A stretch of DNA of 64,000 nucleotides, from NCBI RefSeq assembly GCF_021590045.1, contig NZ_CP062221.1:2294001-2358000 (forward strand), in the 5' to 3' direction. Source of the stretch: Cellulomonas palmilytica. Its GTDB lineage: Bacteria > Actinomycetota > Actinomycetes > Actinomycetales > Cellulomonadaceae. The translations under genes were made by a program, and so were the position numbers. Under the pieces are notes generated by a model, which searched no databases, was not told where the DNA came from, and saw only the letters and a list, made by a program, of their open reading frames with translations. Positions 18,780-31,944 of this stretch are shown one piece after another (the stretch's first letter is position 1; every line of letters begins with the position of its first letter).

Positions 18780-18800
18780 CGGGACGACGACGTCGGCCGC

Positions 18801-18819
18801 GCCGCGGATCCCCCGCGGC
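18801..18819 (+). terminator. Small hairpin after mpg
   Basis: GCCGCGG (18801-18807) pairs with CCGCGGC (18813-18819) around a 5-nt loop in the 96-bp gap before tyrS. It could be a weak terminator; there is no T-run. Confidence 0.35.
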
Positions 18820-18875
18820 CCCTCTCGACCGTGACCTCGCCGCACGCCGTGCGGCCCCCTGACCGGAGACCAGAC

Positions 18876-20138
18876 GTGACCCACATCCTCGACGAGCTCG
18901 CGTGGCGCGGGCTCATCGCCCACACGACCGACGTCGACGCGCTGCGCGAGGCGCTGTCCGGCGGGCCCGTGACGCTCTACTGCGGCTTCGACCCGACCGC
19001 GCCGAGCCTGCACATCGGCAACCTCGTCCAGATCCTCACCGTGCGCCGGCTCCAGGACGCCGGCCACCGTCCGATCGCGCTCGTCGGCGGCGCGACGGGC
19101 CTGATCGGCGACCCGAAGATGACGGGGGAGCGCACGCTCAACTCGCGTGACGTCGTCGCGGGCTGGGTCGAGCGGATCCGCGCCCAGATCGCACCGCTGC
19201 TGCGGTTCGACGGCGACAACGCCGCGACGCTGGTGAACAACCTGGACTGGACGGCGCCGCTGTCCGCCATCGACTTCCTGCGCGACGTCGGCCAGCACTT
19301 CCGGCTCGGCACGATGATCGCCAAGGACACGGTGGCCCGCCGCCTCGCGAGCGAGCAGGGGATCTCGTTCACGGAGTTCAGCTACCAGGTGCTCCAGGGC
19401 ATGGACTTCCTCGAGCTGTACCGCCGGCACGGCGTCACGCTCCAGACAGGCGGGTCGGACCAGTGGGGCAACCTGCTGTCGGGCGTCGAGCTGATCCGCA
19501 AGGTCGAGGGCGCCGCGGTGCACGCGCTGACCACCCCGCTCATCACCAAGGCCGACGGCACCAAGTTCGGCAAGACGGAGTCGGGCACCGTGTGGCTCGA
19601 CCCGCAGATGACGACGCCGTACGCCTTCTACCAGTTCTGGCTCAACGCGGACGACGCGGACGTGCTCGGGTACCTCAAGGTGTTCACGTTCCGCACGCGA
19701 GAGGAGATCGACGAGCTCGCCGAGGCCGTCGCGAGCCGGCCGGCAGCGCGTGAGGCGCAGCGCGCGCTGGCGTACGACGTGACGGCGCTCGTGCACGGGG
19801 CGGCGGCGGCCGACGCGGTCGTCGCCGCGTCGCAGGCGCTCTTCGGGCGCGGGTCGCTCGCCGACCTCGACGCCGGGACGCTCGGTGCCGCGGTGGCCGA
19901 GCTGCCCACGGCCTCGGGCAAGGTCGGCGACCTCGTCGTCGACCTGCTCGCGGCGACCGGCGTCGTCAAGAGCAAGTCCGAGGCGCGTCGCGCCGTCGCG
20001 GAGGGCGGGGCGTCGGTCAACAACGTCCGCGTCGCCGACGAGGACGCGACGCTCGGTGAGCAGGACCTGCTGCACGGCCGGTGGGCCGTGCTCCGCCGGG
20101 GCAAGCGCACGCTCGCGGTCGTCGACACCGCGGTCTGA
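18876..20138 (+). CDS. tyrS: Tyrosyl-tRNA synthetase
   Basis: A 420-aa class I aminoacyl-tRNA synthetase that charges tRNA-Tyr. The HIGH-type motif is HIGN at residues 46-49 in the run FDPTAPSLHIGN, and the KMSKS counterpart is KFGKT at 230-234. The S4 RNA-binding domain closes the protein (SEARRAVAEGGASVNN). GTG 18876 follows a GGAGA site; an in-frame GTG at 18831 lacks one. In M. tuberculosis tyrS is next to the gene matching 26375-28690; here an rRNA operon sits between. Confidence 0.95.
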   Translation: MTHILDELAWRGLIAHTTDVDALREALSGGPVTLYCGFDPTAPSLHIGNLVQILTVRRLQDAGHRPIALVGGATGLIGDPKMTGERTLNSRDVVAGWVERIRAQIAPLLRFDGDNAATLVNNLDWTAPLSAIDFLRDVGQHFRLGTMIAKDTVARRLASEQGISFTEFSYQVLQGMDFLELYRRHGVTLQTGGSDQWGNLLSGVELIRKVEGAAVHALTTPLITKADGTKFGKTESGTVWLDPQMTTPYAFYQFWLNADDADVLGYLKVFTFRTREEIDELAEAVASRPAAREAQRALAYDVTALVHGAAAADAVVAASQALFGRGSLADLDAGTLGAAVAELPTASGKVGDLVVDLLAATGVVKSKSEARRAVAEGGASVNNVRVADEDATLGEQDLLHGRWAVLRRGKRTLAVVDTAV

Positions 20139-20139
20139 C

Positions 20140-20242
20140 CCGGCACCACCCGCGGTGCCGGCCGTCGCCCGTCCCGCCCACCGTGATCGGCCGAAGGCCG
20201 GGTCCGTACGCCCCGTGAGGGGGTCGGCGGACCCGGCCTTCG
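20140..20242 (+). terminator. Double terminator after tyrS
   Basis: Two hairpins follow the tyrS stop: an 8-bp stem CCGGCACC/GGTGCCGG (20140-20147, 20154-20161) and a perfect 15-bp stem (20192-20206 with 20228-20242, 21-nt loop). Together they would insulate tyrS from the rRNA operon promoters that follow. Confidence 0.7.
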
Positions 20243-20336
20243 CCGTCCGGGGCCTCCGCCGACGGCCCCCGGGTGGGCGTTCGCGCAGGTCAGGCGCCAG
20301 ATCGAGCCTGGTGAGCGGCGTCACGCCGCCGGCGAT

Positions 20337-20366
20337 TTGGCGTTCGCCGCAACATCCGCGTAATGT
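20337..20366 (+). promoter_or_regulatory. rRNA operon promoter P1 candidate
   Basis: TTGGCG (20337-20342) and TAATGT (20361-20366) are separated by 18 bp, a good vegetative promoter shape, about 480 bp upstream of 16S. Confidence 0.6.
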
Positions 20367-20532
20367 TCTCGAGGTCGCCCGGCAGGGAGGAACGGACACG
20401 GAGCCGGATCCGCAAGGATCTGGATGTGGCTGGTCCCGCAGGCGAACAACCCCGACCAGATCGCAGGACGCTTCGTGCGCCCTCGGCCCGGTCGGGCCCA
20501 GGACCCTGGTCCAGGGCCGCTCGACAAGGCGG

Positions 20533-20561
20533 TTCCGAACGGCCGGGAGATAGGGTAGAAT
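20533..20561 (+). promoter_or_regulatory. rRNA operon promoter P2 candidate
   Basis: TTCCGA (20533-20538), 17-bp spacer, TAGAAT (20556-20561). The -10 is very close to consensus and the surroundings are unusually AT-rich for this genome. Confidence 0.65.
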
Positions 20562-20644
20562 GGTGAAGCCCCGAGTGCGGAAAGCACGAGGGGAAACAAC
20601 AAGCCTCTCGTCCAGGATCGCAAGATCCTGAGGAGATGCGCGTC

Positions 20645-20849
20645 TGTTCCTTGAGAACTCAACAGTGTGCCAAGTAGTCGATGCCATATGGCTCGCTTCG
20701 CGTTTGCGGGGTGGGTTGATGGTTGAGATCTGGATTCCTGCGTCCACCCCGTGGATGTGGGGTCCTTTTTGAAGCCGAATCTACGCGGCCTTTCGGGGTC
20801 GTTCGTAATGTTTGTTGCTGGTGCTTTCGGGTGCTGGTGGCGTTGAACA
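20645..20849 (+). promoter_or_regulatory. 16S rRNA leader with conserved box and terminator-like hairpin
   Basis: The leader contains TTGAGAACTCAACAGTG (from 20651), a motif repeated before the 23S gene. Further on, ACCCC/GGGGT (20746-20750, 20759-20763) forms a short hairpin followed by TTTTT at 20766-20770, which looks like an intrinsic terminator inside the leader. The region from about 20574 to 20849 has no gene. Confidence 0.6.
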
Positions 20850-25906
<5,057 letters not shown>

Positions 25907-26000
25907 ACTTACTTGCTACGCGTCCACTGTGCGGTTCCCGAGAAACGAACGACACCCGTTCGACCACGGTCGAACCGGTTCCCGTTCACAACTCGACAAA

Positions 26001-26118
26001 GTTACGGCGGTCATAGCGAAGGGGAAACGCCCGGTCCCATTCCGAACCCGGAAGCTAAGCCCTTCAGCGCCGATGGTACTGCACTCGCCAGGGTGTGGGA
26101 GAGTAGGACGCCGCCGGA
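26001..26118 (+). rRNA. rrf: 5S ribosomal RNA
   Basis: Typical actinobacterial 5S: 5' GTTACGGCGGTCATAGCG, internal CCCATTCCGAACCCGGAAG, TAAGCCCTTCAGCGCCGATG, and 3' GGACGCCGCCGGA, with the closing helix CGGCGG/CCGCCG. About 118 nt; ends approximate by one or two bases. Confidence 0.95.
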
Positions 26119-26126
26119 CACCATTC

Positions 26127-26165
26127 AGAAGAAGCCACCCCACACGGGGTGGCTTCTTCTGTTTC
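26127..26165 (+). terminator. rRNA operon terminator
   Basis: A perfect 15-bp stem (26127-26141 with 26146-26160), ACAC loop, then TGTTTC, directly after 5S. The strongest intrinsic terminator in the window. From here to 26374 I see no gene; the last 40 bases hold the ribosome-binding site for the next gene. Confidence 0.93.
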
Positions 26166-26374
26166 CCCTGCATTCTGGTCGTGGCTGTTCGGGCCGCATC
26201 CAGAGCAGCAGCCGAGGGCGGCGCGCCGGGGGTCGAGTGGCACGAGATGGCGAGGGCAGGAGCAGTTCCGGACCGCGTCACGCGTGCGCCACGCACGTGC
26301 GGGGCCGGCGTGAGCGGTTCGGCGGGGCGACCTTGCGGATGAGACGATGGCCGCTGAGACGAGGAGAGCATCAG

Positions 26375-28690
26375 ATGAACAGCGACGGAACGGGTCGGCG
26401 CGACACGCGCGGCTCGAGCGAGCCGTACGGCTCGCGCAGCGGCGCCGGCGACCGGGGCGGCCGTCAGGGCGGCCAGGGTCAAGGCCGCGGCGGACGAGGT
26501 GCGAGCGGGGGCACGTCGAGCGATCGCCGCGCGGGCGGGCAGCGCGACTCTCGCCCCTCGCGTGACGGCCAGGGGTCGCGGGGCACGTCGGGCTACGACC
26601 GTTCGTCGGCGTACGACCGCTCGACGTCCGGGCGGTCGTCCGGTCGTCCGTCGTCGGGGCGTCCTTCCTACGACCGTTCCGCGTCCGAGGGCTCGTCGGG
26701 TGGCGAGCGCGGCGGGCAGCGCTGGAGCTCCTCCGGCGGACCGCGTCGCGGCACGGGCGGTCCTGGTGCGGCGTCGCGGGACGACGCGGGCGAGCGGCGG
26801 AGCCGTCCCTTCGTCGCGGGCGAGCGTTCGCGACGGGCCGACTGGAACGAGGGCGGTCGACGTGAGCAGGGCGGGCGCGACGACTCCCGTGGGCGCGAGA
26901 CGGGCCGCCCGGCTCGCAGTGGTTCCGCGCCCGCTCGTCGGTACGGGCGCCCCGAGGGCGTCGGTCCGACGGGTGACGCGTTCGAGCGGCCGTCGTGGTC
27001 GCGCGGGACGGGGCGCAGCGACGACTCGTCGTCCTCGCGTCGTCCGACCGGTGGGCGACCCGACTCCGGGGAGCGCGGTGCCTACGGCGGCCGCGGCGGT
27101 CGACCGGACCGCGGTGAGCGCCCCGCGTACGGCGGCCGCCCCCAGCAGGGCGACCGCCGAGGTGTCGGCCGGCCCGAGTCGGGCGCGCGTGGCGGGTACG
27201 GCGACCGGCCTCAGGGCGGGGAGCGTCGTGGCGGGTACGGCGACCGGCCCGAGCCTGGTAGGCAGGGTGCGTCCGGTGGGCGCGGGGACTCCCGCGGACG
27301 GTATGGGCGCGGCGAGAGCCATGGGGGGTACCGCTCGGACGAGCGGTCCGGACGCGGCGGCTACGAGCAGCGCGCGGTCGAGGGCGGTCGCCGCCCGGCC
27401 GGCGACCGGTCCGAGCGTGGTGACCGGGCGCGCGGCTCGTACGGTCGGGACCGTGACGAGAGCCGTGGGGAGGCCGGCACGTACGGTCGTCCCGCCGGCG
27501 GTCGTCCGGAGCGTGGCGCCAGGCCGCGGCGCGGCGACGGACCCGGGCGTGGGTACGGTCGGTCGTACGGAGCCGGTGACGCGAGCGGTGACCGCGCCTC
27601 GCGGGGCCCGTCGCGCGGCGGCGAACGGTCGTTCGGCGGCCGTCCCGACCGTGACGCCGACACGCGCCGGCCGACGCGGCCGCCGCAGGACCAGCGCGTC
27701 GCGGGGCCCGAGATCCCGGAGGACGTGGTCTTCGGCGACCTCGACAGGGCCGCGCGGGCACCGCTTCGGACCCTCTCGAAGGACAACGCGAACCTCGTCG
27801 GCCGCCACCTGGTGATGGTCGGTCGACTCCTCGACGCGGACCCCGAGCTCGCGTACGAGCACGCGCAGGCGGCGGTGCGTCGTGGTGGGCGCGTGGACAT
27901 CGTCCGTGAGGCCGCCGGTCTGGCCGCCTACCGCACGGGTCGCTTCGCGGAGGCGCTGCGTGAGCTGCGCACCGTGCGGCGGCTCAACGGCTCCTCGGAG
28001 CACCTGCCCGTGATGGCGGACTGCGAGCGTGGTCTCGGGCGGCCCGAGCGGGCGATCGCGCTCGCGCAGTCGCCCGAGGCGGAGACGCTCGACGCCGAGG
28101 CGCGGGTCGAGCTCGCGATCGTCGTGAGCGGCGCGCGCCTGGACCTCGACGAGGCCGAGGCGGCGGTCGCCGTCCTCGGCACGGCCGAGGTGCGGGCCGC
28201 GTCCGGCCCGCAGGCGGTGCGGGTCGCGGTCGCGCGGTCCGCGGCGCTCGAGGCGGCAGGGCGGGCGGACGAGGCGCAGGCCGAGCTCGCCCGGTTCAGC
28301 GCGGAGCAGGTCGCCGAGGTGACCGAGGGACCGTCCGAGGAGGACGACGACATCGTCGTGTTCGACGTCGAGGAGGACCTCGACGACGTCCCGGCCGACG
28401 AGGACGCGCGCGACGAGGGCGTGGTCAGCGGGGGCGCGGTCACCGAGGGCGCGGACACTCCGGGCGCGGGCGCCCGACCGGGTCACGAGACCGAGGACGA
28501 CGTCCCGGGTGACGAGGACGCGGCGCTCGTCGTCGCTCCGTCGGCGCAGGGCACGTCCGCGCCGCATGTCGACGACACCGAGGTCGACGAGACCGACGTC
28601 GACGAGGCCGACGTCGACGAGACCGATGTCGACGGCACCGGTGCGGACGAGAGCGTGGAGGTCGACGACGAGGAGGACGCGCGCGCATGA
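26375..28690 (+). CDS. RG-rich disordered protein with a TPR-like domain and acidic tail
   Basis: A 771-aa three-part protein. Residues 1 to about 436 are almost wholly Arg, Gly, Ser, Asp, Tyr and Pro with RGG-like and GGYGDRP/AYGGRP repeats and no predicted fold. Residues about 450-647 are helical and TPR-like (VVFGDLDRAARAPLRTLS, then repeated AYEHAQAAVRRGG-type helices) and resemble the conserved actinobacterial protein next to tlyA in M. tuberculosis (Rv1691). From about 648 the tail is very acidic with DETDVDEADVDETDVD repeats. GAGGAGA precedes ATG 26375. Function unknown; RNA or ribosome binding by the RG part is an inference from composition and from its place after the rRNA operon. 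Confidence 0.8.
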   Translation: MNSDGTGRRDTRGSSEPYGSRSGAGDRGGRQGGQGQGRGGRGASGGTSSDRRAGGQRDSRPSRDGQGSRGTSGYDRSSAYDRSTSGRSSGRPSSGRPSYDRSASEGSSGGERGGQRWSSSGGPRRGTGGPGAASRDDAGERRSRPFVAGERSRRADWNEGGRREQGGRDDSRGRETGRPARSGSAPARRYGRPEGVGPTGDAFERPSWSRGTGRSDDSSSSRRPTGGRPDSGERGAYGGRGGRPDRGERPAYGGRPQQGDRRGVGRPESGARGGYGDRPQGGERRGGYGDRPEPGRQGASGGRGDSRGRYGRGESHGGYRSDERSGRGGYEQRAVEGGRRPAGDRSERGDRARGSYGRDRDESRGEAGTYGRPAGGRPERGARPRRGDGPGRGYGRSYGAGDASGDRASRGPSRGGERSFGGRPDRDADTRRPTRPPQDQRVAGPEIPEDVVFGDLDRAARAPLRTLSKDNANLVGRHLVMVGRLLDADPELAYEHAQAAVRRGGRVDIVREAAGLAAYRTGRFAEALRELRTVRRLNGSSEHLPVMADCERGLGRPERAIALAQSPEAETLDAEARVELAIVVSGARLDLDEAEAAVAVLGTAEVRAASGPQAVRVAVARSAALEAAGRADEAQAELARFSAEQVAEVTEGPSEEDDDIVVFDVEEDLDDVPADEDARDEGVVSGGAVTEGADTPGAGARPGHETEDDVPGDEDAALVVAPSAQGTSAPHVDDTEVDETDVDEADVDETDVDGTGADESVEVDDEEDARA

Positions 28691-29721
28691 GCGCACGGTT
28701 GATCGCGGCCCCGGTGCCGCCCGCGCAGGCGTACGACCTGGCGCTCGTCGACCTCGACGGCGTCGCGTACCGGGGGCACGAGCCGATCGAGCACGCGTCC
28801 GACGGGCTCACCGGCGCCCGCGAGGCGGGGATGCGGCTCGTGTTCGTGACGAACAACGCGTCGCGCGAGCCCGAGTCGGTCGCCGACCAGCTGACCGGGC
28901 TCGGCATCCCGACGACGCCCGGCGAGGTCATGACCGCGGCCCAGGCGTGCGCCCAGCTGTTGCGCACGCGCCTCGAGCGTGGGGCCCGGGTGCTCGTCGT
29001 CGGTGGTGCGGGTCTGCGCACGGCCGTGCGGCAGGCCGGGTTCGAGATCGTGGAGTCGGCCGACGACGAGCCGGTCGCGGTCGCTCAGGGCTTCGCTCCC
29101 GAGGTGGGGTGGACACAGCTCGCGGAGGCCGCGTACGCGATCGAGCGCGGCGCGTGGCACGTCGCGTCGAACCTGGACCTGAGCCTGCCGACCGCGCGCG
29201 GGTTCGCGCCGGGCAACGGCTCGCTCGTGGGCGCCGTGCGGGCCGCGACGGGCGTGCAGCCCGACAGCGCGGGCAAGCCGTCGCCGACCATGTACCACAT
29301 GGCCGTCGAGCGGGCGAGGGCCCGCCAGGCGCTCGTCGTCGGCGACCGGCTCGACACGGACCTCGCGGGTGCGCGCTCCGGCGGGTTCGTCGGGCTGCAC
29401 GTGCTCACGGGGGTGAGCTCGGCGCGCGACGACGTGCTGGCGCACCCGGGGGAGCGGCCGCACCTCATCGGTGCGGACCTGCGATCGCTGCACGAGACGC
29501 ACCCGGAGCCCGAGCCGGGCGCCGACGGGTGGTGGACCTGCCGCGAGGCGGCTGCCCGCGTGGTCGACGGACGGCTCGAGCTGGGGCGTGGCGGGCAGGA
29601 CTCGGACGCGCACCGGCTCGACCAGGTGCGCGCGGCGTGCGCCGCGGCCTGGGCGGCGGTCGACGGTGGTGACGAGCTCGAGGCGTCGTCGGTGCCCGAG
29701 CTCGGACCGTCTGCGGTCTAG
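28687..29721 (+). CDS. HAD-superfamily class IIA phosphatase
   Basis: A 344-aa hydrolase. Motif I is VDLDGV (Asp22, Asp24), motif II follows at LVFVTNNASR, and the C-terminal motif appears as GDRLDTDLAGARSGGF. This matches the NagD/PGP-like IIA family that dephosphorylates small phosphates such as 4-nitrophenyl phosphate, 2-phosphoglycolate or glycerol phosphate; M. tuberculosis Rv1692, in the same position, is a glycerol-3-phosphate phosphatase in the literature I recall. ATG 28687 overlaps the previous stop. The last 80 residues extend past the usual fold. Confidence 0.88.
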   Translation: MSARLIAAPVPPAQAYDLALVDLDGVAYRGHEPIEHASDGLTGAREAGMRLVFVTNNASREPESVADQLTGLGIPTTPGEVMTAAQACAQLLRTRLERGARVLVVGGAGLRTAVRQAGFEIVESADDEPVAVAQGFAPEVGWTQLAEAAYAIERGAWHVASNLDLSLPTARGFAPGNGSLVGAVRAATGVQPDSAGKPSPTMYHMAVERARARQALVVGDRLDTDLAGARSGGFVGLHVLTGVSSARDDVLAHPGERPHLIGADLRSLHETHPEPEPGADGWWTCREAAARVVDGRLELGRGGQDSDAHRLDQVRAACAAAWAAVDGGDELEASSVPELGPSAV

Positions 29722-29827
29722 CACCGGGACGTCGCGCGCCCTGCGGCCGGCTCCGCCCGCGCGCCTGTCGGCGGACGGGGCGTGCACCGACCTGTGGGTC
29801 ACGCCGTGTCGCGTGGGCACGGGCGGG

Positions 29828-29833
29828 TAGCGT
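29828..29833 (+). promoter_or_regulatory. Candidate -10 for the tlyA-nadK-recN-ste operon
   Basis: TAGCGT lies in the 177-bp gap after the HAD gene, 65 bp before the next start, which has its own GGAGG site. No clear -35. The rest of the gap (29722-29898) shows nothing else. Confidence 0.35.
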
Positions 29834-29898
29834 GGTGCAGCGGCCCGGGGCGGGTCGACGTGCCGGTGGGTAGTGACGACGAGCGGACGGAGGTCGAC

Positions 29899-30222
29899 GT
29901 GAGCGACGACGAGCGTGAGGCACCGACGCCCGCCGGACTGGCGGCGCGCACTCAGTCGCGCACCGTCGTCCCGACCGCCCCGCAGGCCGTCCCGGCCGCC
30001 CCGCAGTCCGCCCCGAGCACCGAGCCGGTCGCCGAGCGGGCCGGCCTCGAACCGGCGCCGGTCGAGGACGCCTCTGCGGCCCGCGTCACGGGCGACGCCG
30101 CGGTCGACGAGGCGCTCAGCGTGCTCGACGGCCTCGCCGATCGGCCGCTCACCGAGCACGTCGCGGCGTTCGACGCGGTCCACTCCGCGCTGCAGGACCG
30201 GCTGGCCGAGGCGCAGGGCTGA
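29899..30222 (+). CDS. Small conserved hypothetical protein (Rv1693-like position)
   Basis: A 107-aa protein. The first 60 residues are Ala/Pro/Thr-rich and likely disordered; residues about 65-107 form a helical segment (AVDEALSVLDGLADRPLTEHVAAFDAVHSALQDRLAE). GTG 29899 is chosen for its GGAGG site five bases upstream. A small acidic protein occupies the same position before tlyA in other actinobacteria. No function can be assigned. Confidence 0.7.
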   Translation: MSDDEREAPTPAGLAARTQSRTVVPTAPQAVPAAPQSAPSTEPVAERAGLEPAPVEDASAARVTGDAAVDEALSVLDGLADRPLTEHVAAFDAVHSALQDRLAEAQG

Positions 30223-30226
30223 CCGC

Positions 30227-31033
30227 GTGACCACCCGACTCGACACGGAGCTGGTGCGTCGCGGCCTGGCCCGGTCGCGCCGCCACGCCGGTGAGCTCAT
30301 CGCCGCCGGGCGCGTCAGCGTCGACGGGCGCCCCGTGCACCGCAGCGCGACGCAGGTCGACCCGGAGCGCGGCGTCACGGTCGCGCAGCACGACGACCCG
30401 GGGTACGCGTCGCGCGCCGGGCACAAGCTCGCGGGCGCGCTCGATGCGCTCGGCGACCTCGACGTCGCAGGTCGGCGCTGCCTGGACGCGGGCGCGAGCA
30501 CGGGCGGCTTCACGGACGTCCTGCTGCGCCGCGGTGCGCTGTCGGTGTGCGCGGTCGACGTGGGGCACGACCAGCTCGTCGCCCGGCTGCGGGACGACCC
30601 GCGCGTCGAGGTGCGTGAGGGCGTCAACGTCCGCACGCTCGCGGCGGGCGACGTGGACCCCGCGCCGAGCCTCGTCGTCGCGGACCTGTCCTTCATCTCG
30701 CTGCCGCTGGTCCTGCCCGCTCTCGCCGCGGTCGCCGCGCCGGACGCGGACCTGCTCGCGATGGTCAAGCCGCAGTTCGAGGTCGGCCGGGGGCGGCTCG
30801 GCTCGGGCGGCGTGGTACGCGACCCGCGGCTGCGCGCGGAGGCTGTCGTGACCGTGGCGCGCGCCGCGGCCGACCTCGGGCTCGGGGTCCTCGGGGTCGT
30901 CCCGAGCCCGCTGCCGGGACCGAGCGGCAACGTCGAGTACTTCCTGTGGCTGCGGGCCGTGCCCGCGCCGCAGGTTCCCGTCGAGCGGATCGAGCGCGTC
31001 GTGAGCGGCGCGCTCCCCGGAGGTGTCCTGTGA
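30227..31033 (+). CDS. tlyA: TlyA family 16S/23S rRNA 2'-O-methyltransferase
   Basis: A 268-aa protein with an N-terminal S4 domain (about 1-62, ELVRRGLARSRRHAGELI) and an FtsJ-like methyltransferase domain with the SAM loop DAGASTGGFTD at 87-97. TlyA in mycobacteria methylates C1409 of 16S and C1920 of 23S rRNA; the modification is required for capreomycin to bind, and some homologues have been called hemolysins. GTG 30227 is 4 bp after the previous stop; the end overlaps nadK. Confidence 0.92.
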   Translation: MTTRLDTELVRRGLARSRRHAGELIAAGRVSVDGRPVHRSATQVDPERGVTVAQHDDPGYASRAGHKLAGALDALGDLDVAGRRCLDAGASTGGFTDVLLRRGALSVCAVDVGHDQLVARLRDDPRVEVREGVNVRTLAAGDVDPAPSLVVADLSFISLPLVLPALAAVAAPDADLLAMVKPQFEVGRGRLGSGGVVRDPRLRAEAVVTVARAAADLGLGVLGVVPSPLPGPSGNVEYFLWLRAVPAPQVPVERIERVVSGALPGGVL

Positions 31034-31944
31034 CGCGTCGTGCCCTGATCGTCACCCACCGCGGGCGGCTCGAGGCGGTGAGCGCCACGCGCGAGGCCGT
31101 GCGGGTGCTCCAAGGCGCCGGCATCGAGCCGGTCCTCGCCTCCGAGGAGACCGTGGCGGGGGACCTGCCCGACTTCGAGCTCGCGATCGTGCTCGGCGGG
31201 GACGGAACGATCCTGCGGGCGGCGGAGCTCACGCGTGGCACGGGCGTCCCGCTGCTGGGTGTGAACCTCGGGCACGTCGGGTTCCTCGCGGAGAGCGAGC
31301 GCGACGACGTGGGTGAGGCGGTCCGACGGCTGACGGAGGGCGACTTCGAGGTCGAGGAGCGTGTCACGCTGCGTGTGCGCGTGCTGCTCCCCGGCGGGGA
31401 CGTCGTGGAGGACTGGGCGCTCAACGAGGCGGCGCTCGAGAAGGCGGAGCGCTCGCGTATCCTCGAGGTCGCGGTCGAGGTCGACGGACGGCCGCTGTCG
31501 AGCTTCGGCTGCGACGGCGTGGTCGCCGCGACGGCCACGGGCTCCACGGCGCACGCGTTCTCCGCGGGCGGTCCGGTCGTGTGGCCGGACGTGGACGGCA
31601 TGATCCTGGTGCCGATCTCGGCGCACGCGCTGTTCGCGCGGCCGCTCGTCGTCGGCCCGGGCAGCCGCCTCGCGCTCGAGGTGCTGGAGCGCTCGCCCGC
31701 ACCGGGACAGCTCACGTGCGACGGGCGCCGGGTGGTGGACGTGCCGCAGGGCGCGCGGGTCGAGGTGACGCGCAGCGACGTGCCGGTGCGGCTCGCGCGG
31801 CTGAGCCCCGCACCGTTCACCACGCGGCTCGTGCAGAAGTTCGCGCTGCCGGTCACGGGGTGGCGTGGTCTCGCTGCCGCGCGTCGCAACGGCGCGGGTG
31901 CGCCCGGAGTCGGCACCGACGAGGGCGACGGTGGTGCGCGGTGA
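31030..31944 (+). CDS. nadK: NAD kinase
   Basis: A 304-aa kinase producing NADP from NAD with ATP or polyphosphate. The GGDGT motif is at residues 56-60, and the NAD-binding segment with CDGVVAATATGSTAH follows. GTG 31030 overlaps the tlyA stop; the gene ends in an overlap with recN. The order tlyA-nadK-recN is the same in M. tuberculosis. A short Gly-rich tail follows the fold. Confidence 0.94.
   Translation: MTRRALIVTHRGRLEAVSATREAVRVLQGAGIEPVLASEETVAGDLPDFELAIVLGGDGTILRAAELTRGTGVPLLGVNLGHVGFLAESERDDVGEAVRRLTEGDFEVEERVTLRVRVLLPGGDVVEDWALNEAALEKAERSRILEVAVEVDGRPLSSFGCDGVVAATATGSTAHAFSAGGPVVWPDVDGMILVPISAHALFARPLVVGPGSRLALEVLERSPAPGQLTCDGRRVVDVPQGARVEVTRSDVPVRLARLSPAPFTTRLVQKFALPVTGWRGLAAARRNGAGAPGVGTDEGDGGAR

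Noticed and set aside
25916..28696. A 926-codon open frame on the minus strand across the RG-rich gene
   Set aside because: It is antisense to a gene with a good ribosome-binding site and family match, runs into 23S/5S flanks, and its Ala/Arg/Thr repeats mirror the sense repeats. High GC leaves such frames open by chance.
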